From UBA7672 sp965279205 (GTDB lineage: Bacteria > Pseudomonadota > Alphaproteobacteria > Caulobacterales > Hyphomonadaceae): a stretch of DNA of 64,000 bases. A model generated the notes under the pieces. That model was given only the letters and a program-made list of their open reading frames with translations, was not told the origin of the DNA and searched no databases. Location of the stretch: assembly GCA_965279205.1 (NCBI GenBank), contig OZ257144.1, positions 1,674,001-1,738,000 on the forward strand. Reading direction: 5' to 3'. Within the stretch, counting starts at the first letter, position 1. Every line of letters starts with the position of its first letter. The translations under genes and the position numbers were made by a program. Shown here in pieces: positions 59,549 to 64,000 of this stretch.

Positions 59549-59590
59549 ATAACCATGTGGTTATAATAACTATCCAGTTATGGACGTCAA
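59549..59590 (-). promoter_or_regulatory. Promoter and operator of the arsR-VOC-SRPBCC operon
   Basis: On the minus strand TTGACG (59585-59590) and TATTAT (59563-59568) are separated by 16 bases, a good sigma-70-type pair. A perfect 16-bp palindrome, ATAACCATGTGGTTAT (59549-59564), lies against the -10 and start region, 13 bases before the arsR ATG. A wider inverted pair TCCATAAC/GTTATGGA flanks it. This form of palindrome fits the operators of SRPBCC-linked ArsR repressors. Confidence 0.7.
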
Positions 59591-59609
59591 GCGGTTTCGA
59601 TCAGGAACC

Positions 59610-60062
59610 TCAGGGTTGGCGAGGGCGCTGCTTTGGCGAGATCGACTTGATGATCAACTCGCCTTTGGCGCGAGGATCCAGCTTCCAGTTCGCCTGAAGC
59701 ACGGCAGCTGTGATGAGCGCATCCACCTCTGGCGACTTCAGGGTTTTTATCCCGTCCTGAAGGCGCATTGAGCGGATCTTGGGTCCCTTGCCCTGCAGAA
59801 GGCCTTCGGGGTCGTCGAGCGTGGCGCCCATCATGAAAAACAGGTTTGCCCACCGTGGATAAAGCGCAATCGACAATGGAATGGCGGAGACCTTGCCGGT
59901 CTGTCCGAACCCGACCGCCAGTGCATTGTAGTTGTCGTAAACCATGACCACGGCGCCCGGCAGCCGTTTGCGCATGTGGGTGAACGCGGCCCGCCCGAGC
60001 TTTTCCATCTCAGGCGAATACTTTTTCAGAAAGCCATCGAGTTGCTGCTGGGCAGTGGCCAT
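59610..60062 (-). CDS. DUF1801/YdhG-like protein
   Basis: A 150-residue protein with GRAAFTHMRKRLPGAVVMVY, LAVGFGQTGKVSAIPLSIAL and YPRWANLFFMMGATLDDPEG, all marks of the DUF1801 family, followed by IRSMRLQDGIKTLKSPEVDA. It precedes the ArsR operon on the same strand but has its own start and is separated by the promoter described at 59549. Function unknown. Confidence 0.82.
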   Translation of the reverse strand: MATAQQQLDGFLKKYSPEMEKLGRAAFTHMRKRLPGAVVMVYDNYNALAVGFGQTGKVSAIPLSIALYPRWANLFFMMGATLDDPEGLLQGKGPKIRSMRLQDGIKTLKSPEVDALITAAVLQANWKLDPRAKGELIIKSISPKQRPRQP

Positions 60063-60154
60063 GCCGGCAGGTTAGCTTAAGTCGCGCTCGCGCCCTAGTC
60101 GGGGAACCTTGGCCGCGCCTGCGGGTTTAAACCTGCTGGCAAAAGGAACCTCCC

Positions 60155-60454
60155 ATGACAACGGCACGAAGGCAGAGCGCGGATACCAATGGGTCGGTGA
60201 ACGACCTGGCCGGAAGGGTGGCGGAAGACATGACTGATTTTACGGAAAAAGCACGGAAGGTTTTCGGCGAAACAACGCATCGCGCCAGCGAGATCGCGGG
60301 CGATGTCGCGGATGGCGCCGTGCGCGGCGGCAAGAAGGCGGCGAAATTCGTCGTTCGTGAAGTGCGGGAGCATCCGCTTCGCACGCTGGCGATCGGCGCT
60401 GCAGTCGGCGCTGTCGTGGCTGCCGTGCTGATGCTGCGTAACCGCGACGATTGA
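60155..60454 (+). CDS. DUF883/ElaB-like membrane-anchored protein
   Basis: A 99-residue protein with a long charged helix (about 14-68, VNDLAGRVAEDMTDFTEKAR and so on) and a single C-terminal hydrophobic span (LAIGAAVGAVVAAVLMLR). This is the DUF883 (ElaB/YqjD) layout, whose E. coli members tether ribosomes to the inner membrane in stationary phase. ATG 60155 has AAGGA upstream. It is divergent from the DUF1801 gene and convergent with the flavoprotein gene 1 base away. Confidence 0.8.
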   Translation: MTTARRQSADTNGSVNDLAGRVAEDMTDFTEKARKVFGETTHRASEIAGDVADGAVRGGKKAAKFVVREVREHPLRTLAIGAAVGAVVAAVLMLRNRDD

Positions 60455-60455
60455 T

Positions 60456-62090
60456 CTAGGCGGCTGCTTTTGACGTGACGCTGAGCGCAAGCGCTTCGGC
60501 GACCTTGATGCCATCGACCGCGGCCGAGAGAATACCGCCAGCATAGCCGGCGCCCTCTCCGGCCGGGTAGAGACCTCTGACATTCAGCGACTGCAAATCC
60601 GGCCCGCGTGTCATGCGAATGGGGCTGGACGTTCGCGTTTCGACGCCCGTCATGACCGCGTCATCCATAGAGAAGCCCTGGATCTGGCGACCGAATGCGC
60701 CAAGCGCCTCGCGCATCGCGGTGGTGGCGTATTCCGGCAGGCAGAGATTGAGATCTGTCGGCGTCACGCCGGGCTTGTAGGACGGCACAACGGCGCCCAT
60801 CGCGGCGCTGGGGCGGTTGGCCAGGAAGTCACCGACAAGTTGCGCCGGGGCGAGCCAATTCGAGCCTCCTGCGACGAAGGCCTGTTCTTCCCAGTGGCGC
60901 TGGAAGGCGATGCCAGCCAGCGGATTGGTGCGGAAGTCTCCAGGGAAGTCCTCCGGCGTGACGCCAACGACGATGCCGGCGTTGGCGTTGCGCTCCTTGC
61001 GCGAGTACTGGCTCATGCCGTTGGTGACGAGGCGACCGTCTTCGGAAGCCGCCGCGACCACGGTTCCTCCGGGGCACATGCAGAAGCTGTACACAGACCG
61101 CCCATTGCTGGCGTGGTGGGCTAGCTTGTAGTCGGCGGCGCCGAGGATGGGGTGGCCGGCATTCTTCGCGCCAAAGCGAGCGCAGTCGATGATCGATTGC
61201 GGGTGCTCGATGCGAACGCCGATCGAGAAGGGTTTCGGCTCAAAGAAAACGCCGCGGCCATGCAGCATCTCGAACGTGTCGCGAGCACTGTGGCCAAGCG
61301 CCATGATGACGTGGCCGGTTTCGATGGTCTCGCCCGTGTTGAGGACGAGGCCGGCAACCTGCTTCTCGCCATTGCGGTCGTGCAGCAGGATATCCGTGAC
61401 CTGATGTTGAAAGCGGATTTCGCCGCCCAGCTTTTCGATCTTCTCACGCATGTGCTCGATCATCGAAACGAGGCGGAACGTGCCGATATGCGGCTTCGAG
61501 ACAAAGAGGATTTCCTCGGGTGCGCCGGCTTCGACGAATTCGGTCAGGACCTTGCGGCCGAGATGGCGCGGATCCTTGATCTGAGAATAGAGCTTGCCGT
61601 CCGAGAACGTGCCGGCGCCTCCTTCGCCGAACTGGGCGTTGGAGGCGGGATTGAGGATGCCCTTTCGCCAGAACCTGAACGTGTCGACCGTACGCTCGCG
61701 AACGATCTTGCCGCGTTCGAGGATGATCGGGTTGAAGCCCATCTCGGCGAGGATCAGGCCGGCGAACAGGCCGCACGGGCCTAGGCCAACGACGACGGGC
61801 CGTTTGCCGCCGGCGGGCGCTGTTGCGACGGGCTTGTAGGAGATGTCCGGCGTGCGGCCGATCTGCTTGTCTTTTTCCAGACGCTTGAGGACCGTGGCCT
61901 CGTCCTTCACCGCGGCGTCGATGGTGTAGATCAGCTGGATCGCCGAGGTCTTGCGGGCGTCGTAGGCGCGCTTGAACACGGTGAACGAGACGAGGTCCTG
62001 ATCGGAGAGAGTAAGGCGTTTTACGATCGCCTGGCGTAGCGCCGGCTCGGGGTGATCGAGCGGCAGCTTGAGTTCCTGGATGCGCAGCAT
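60456..62090 (-). CDS. FAD-dependent oxidoreductase, COG2509 type
   Basis: A 544-residue flavoprotein. The FAD motif is VVGLGPCGLFAGLILAEMGF with the acidic strand end ILERG, after an N-terminal domain of about 95 residues found only in this family (LVSFTVFKRAYDARKTSAIQ). YSQIKDPRHLGRKVLTEFVE, CMCPGGTVVAAASEDGRLVT and the C-terminal GLYPAGEGAGYAGGILSAAV are typical of the COG2509 'FAD-dependent dehydrogenase' group, whose substrate is not known. Length fits. Confidence 0.88.
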   Translation of the reverse strand: MLRIQELKLPLDHPEPALRQAIVKRLTLSDQDLVSFTVFKRAYDARKTSAIQLIYTIDAAVKDEATVLKRLEKDKQIGRTPDISYKPVATAPAGGKRPVVVGLGPCGLFAGLILAEMGFNPIILERGKIVRERTVDTFRFWRKGILNPASNAQFGEGGAGTFSDGKLYSQIKDPRHLGRKVLTEFVEAGAPEEILFVSKPHIGTFRLVSMIEHMREKIEKLGGEIRFQHQVTDILLHDRNGEKQVAGLVLNTGETIETGHVIMALGHSARDTFEMLHGRGVFFEPKPFSIGVRIEHPQSIIDCARFGAKNAGHPILGAADYKLAHHASNGRSVYSFCMCPGGTVVAAASEDGRLVTNGMSQYSRKERNANAGIVVGVTPEDFPGDFRTNPLAGIAFQRHWEEQAFVAGGSNWLAPAQLVGDFLANRPSAAMGAVVPSYKPGVTPTDLNLCLPEYATTAMREALGAFGRQIQGFSMDDAVMTGVETRTSSPIRMTRGPDLQSLNVRGLYPAGEGAGYAGGILSAAVDGIKVAEALALSVTSKAAA

Positions 62091-62164
62091 CGGCGTCGTC
62101 CTTCATGGGGGCGGCACAACGCACGCCAGACCATGGGCGGCCTCATACATCAGAAGCCGTAAAC

Positions 62165-62195
62165 GAAAAACCCCTCGCCGCAGGGGCGAGGGGTT
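62165..62195 (-). terminator. Rho-independent terminator of the PQQ dehydrogenase gene
   Basis: An 11-bp stem, AACCCCTCGCC (62169-62179) with GGCGAGGGGTT (62185-62195), is followed on the minus strand by a run of T. It lies 26 bases downstream of the dehydrogenase stop codon and before the divergently placed flavoprotein start. Confidence 0.85.
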
Positions 62196-62220
62196 CGACG
62201 TGTTTGACAAGCCGAAGGAG

Positions 62221-64000
62221 CTACGGCGTTGCTGTTGCTGCAGCTTCCTGCGTCGCCTTCTCGTCATTGGCGCGTTTGATGATGTAGGCGAGGATGGCGT
62301 CTGTGGTCTCCTCATCCAGCATGTTGCCGAAGCCGGGCATGCCACGCGTGGCGCGTTCGCCCGCACGGACAGGCCCATTGAACTGGGCCCTGAATGGCAG
62401 AAGCGCGCTGTAGCGAAGGTCCGGGGCAGTGGCGCCGGCGCCGGGGACGGCTGTGACGCCGTGGCAGGCCTCGCAATTGGCCGCGTATGCCTGTTCGCCG
62501 GCGGCGACAGTCTCGTTGTTCGCGGTCAGCAGCGGCGGACTGATCGTTACCTTGTTGTCGCCCGTGGCGGCCGCGACCTTCATCTCAGCCGGCAGCGTGG
62601 CCGCGCCGCCCGCCTTGAACACCAGGATGCGTGAGTTGTTGGCGCTGACCTCAACGGTGCGCTTCTGGCCCGGCGGCAGGCCACGAGCGCCGACGAGGAT
62701 CGCTACCTGCTGCTGGCCATCGACCAGGAAGGTCGAGGCGGCAGCCACCACGCGGGCCTGCGTCGGAGCGGTCCAGAGCTCATTGCCGGTGCGGGCGTCG
62801 TAGGCCGCGAACTCGCCATTGTGGTTGCCGGAGAAGATCAGGTTTCCGGACGTAGAGAGAAGGCCCGAAGCTCCATACTCCTTGTTGGGGATGCGCCAGA
62901 CTTCCTTCGCGTTCACGGGATCCCAGGCGAGAATGTAGCTGGTGACGTTGCCGCGGGGCGGTGCGCCCGGCTTGGTGTAGAGCGAAGCGCCGCCAGCGAA
63001 GTCGGTGCCAGTATTCCAGCCATTGGGGTTGTAGACGAAGTTCTCCTGCGCGGCGTATGGCGCGTTGGAGACCGTGACGGGGATGTACACATAGCCCGTC
63101 TCTGGGCTGTAGGTCATCGGATGCCAGTTGTGCATGCCGAGCGCCGCCGGCCAGATGATCACTGGCTTGCCGCTCTTGCTGTAGCGCGCTTCCGGATTTT
63201 CCACGGGGCGGCCCGTCGCCATGTCGACATGCGTCGCCCAGTTGGTCTCGGGGACATACTTCTCGGCTGAGAGAAGCTTTCCGGATTTCGCATCGAGAAT
63301 ATAGTAGAAGCCGTTTTTCGAGGCCTGCATGACAACGCGCGTTTTGCCGCTTTTCAGCGCGAGCTCGACAACCATCAGCGGATTGCAGTTGTCGTAGTCC
63401 CATTCATCGCCAGGCGTTTCCTGGTAGTGCCAGGCATATTTCCCGGTGTCTGCATCGAGCGCCACGATCGACGAGACAAAGAGATTGTCGCCGCCGCCGG
63501 GACTGCGGGCCTCCTGCGCCCACGACAGGCCATTGCCGGTGCCGAAATAGATGAGCTTGGTTTTCTCGTCGTAGACGATCGTGTCCCAGATCGTCGCGCC
63601 GCCGCCGAGTTGCCAGTACTTGTCGCCATTCCACGTCTTGGCGGCCATGGCGAGTTCGGGCTGTTCGTAAGGCTTGGCCGGATCGCCAGGCACGGCATAC
63701 CAGCGCCAGAGTTGCTTGCCGGTCTCGGCATCGAAGGCAGCGATGGAGCCGCGGATGTCATACTCGGCGCCGCCATTGCCGATGAAGACTTTTCCGTTCG
63801 CGATGCGAGGGGCGCCCGTAATCGTGTGGTGAGTGCCGTCCGGCGTCGTCTTCGTCGTCCAGACTTCCTTGCCGGTCTTGCCATCGAGAGCAACGAGGCG
63901 ACCATCAAGCACGCCGAGATAGATCTTGCCGTTCCACGCGGCCACACCGCGGTTGACGACATCGCAGCACGCATCGGCGCCTTTGGCGCGATCGACCTTG
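62221..64000 (-). CDS. PQQ-dependent alcohol dehydrogenase with C-terminal cytochrome c domain, 3' part
   Basis: A quinohaemoprotein running off the right edge; 593 residues are visible. The frame continues past the first in-frame start (63945) and reads ADACCDVVNRGVAAWNGK, which includes the vicinal Cys-Cys pair that contacts PQQ. Beta-propeller repeats follow (GKIYLGVLDGRLVALDGKTG, LVALDADTGKYAWHYQETPG, PVNAKEVWRIPNKEYG). The C-terminal domain has the haem site YAANCEACHGVTAVPG (CxxCH) and a GMPGFGNMLDEE block with the axial Met. It oxidises alcohols in the periplasm and passes electrons to the respiratory chain. Signal and N-terminus lie outside the window. Confidence 0.94.
   Translation of the reverse strand, partial: KVDRAKGADACCDVVNRGVAAWNGKIYLGVLDGRLVALDGKTGKEVWTTKTTPDGTHHTITGAPRIANGKVFIGNGGAEYDIRGSIAAFDAETGKQLWRWYAVPGDPAKPYEQPELAMAAKTWNGDKYWQLGGGATIWDTIVYDEKTKLIYFGTGNGLSWAQEARSPGGGDNLFVSSIVALDADTGKYAWHYQETPGDEWDYDNCNPLMVVELALKSGKTRVVMQASKNGFYYILDAKSGKLLSAEKYVPETNWATHVDMATGRPVENPEARYSKSGKPVIIWPAALGMHNWHPMTYSPETGYVYIPVTVSNAPYAAQENFVYNPNGWNTGTDFAGGASLYTKPGAPPRGNVTSYILAWDPVNAKEVWRIPNKEYGASGLLSTSGNLIFSGNHNGEFAAYDARTGNELWTAPTQARVVAAASTFLVDGQQQVAILVGARGLPPGQKRTVEVSANNSRILVFKAGGAATLPAEMKVAAATGDNKVTISPPLLTANNETVAAGEQAYAANCEACHGVTAVPGAGATAPDLRYSALLPFRAQFNGPVRAGERATRGMPGFGNMLDEETTDAILAYIIKRANDEKATQEAAATATP

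Noticed and set aside
1..64000. CRISPR arrays, tRNA or rRNA genes, prophage genes
   Set aside because: No regularly spaced direct repeats, no tRNA cloverleaf with a GTTCGA-type T arm that I could support, no rRNA-like conserved blocks and no phage structural or integrase genes were seen.

Overview
The window is a 64 kb stretch of a GC-rich chromosome of an alphaproteobacterium. The most likely home is the Caulobacterales/Hyphomonadaceae neighbourhood. This rests on gene order (pyrB-pyrC'-plsY-dprA on one strand, ruvX and gatC/gatA divergent from it, remnants of an ispH-thrB-rnhA cluster) and on the protein repertoire: class II DAHP synthase, PQQ alcohol dehydrogenase, many small lipoproteins. 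Coding density is very high, no gene-free gap exceeds 300 bases, and many neighbours share 4-bp ATGA stop/start overlaps. I saw no rRNA, tRNA, CRISPR array, phage or intact transposase gene.

Layout. 1-4.2 kb (minus): ruvX, pyrB, a dihydroorotase that lacks its metal ligands, plsY and the 5' part of dprA, which runs off the left edge. 4.2-8.2 kb (plus): gatC and gatA with a DUF2199 gene and a GNAT gene between them, then a small membrane protein and a thioesterase. 8.2-14.4 kb: a secreted phosphatase-like protein, a YqgE/AlgH protein, a peroxiredoxin, an SPFH/NfeD pair, two tandem paralogues of unknown function and a multi-span membrane protein. 14.4-20.6 kb: rnhA, thrB and ispH, separated by two paralogous membrane proteins, a CPBP-like membrane protein and a sulfatase. 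20.8-31.5 kb: lipoprotein, argS, GNAT, DUF4287, M28 peptidase, pirin, alpha/beta hydrolase, an unknown with a Lys/Pro/Glu/Ala-rich linker, and an asparagine synthetase.

31.5-43.6 kb is the more accessory part: a TIR/TolB-like/TPR protein, leucine-dehydrogenase-type enzyme, ThiO-like oxidase with strongly G-ending codons, acyl-CoA dehydrogenase, a lipoprotein with an internal duplication, two SDRs, two related ~100-bp inverted-repeat elements, an esterase and a broken S41 peptidase. 43.6-50.2 kb: asd, an Asp/Glu-racemase homologue without its catalytic cysteines, class II DAHP synthase, small lipoproteins, DUF2185, a MATE transporter and an HU protein. 50.2-64 kb: a DUF429-like protein, a CurA-like reductase, a Gfo/Idh/MocA protein, a MAPEG protein, a two-lobed retropepsin, gltX, a five-gene ArsR/VOC/SRPBCC/SRPBCC/DUF1801 operon with a readable promoter and operator, a COG2509-type flavoprotein and the 3' part of a PQQ/cytochrome c alcohol dehydrogenase that runs off the right edge.

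Most of the window is housekeeping: pyrimidine, phospholipid, isoprenoid and Asp-family synthesis, tRNA charging and the GatCAB amidotransferase. I did not find a convincing undescribed multi-gene system. The best candidates for a second look are the racemase homologue without cysteines in the asd-DAHP synthase run, the TIR/TolB/TPR protein, the tandem unknown paralogues at 11.7-13.5 kb and the inverted-repeat element family near 41 kb.
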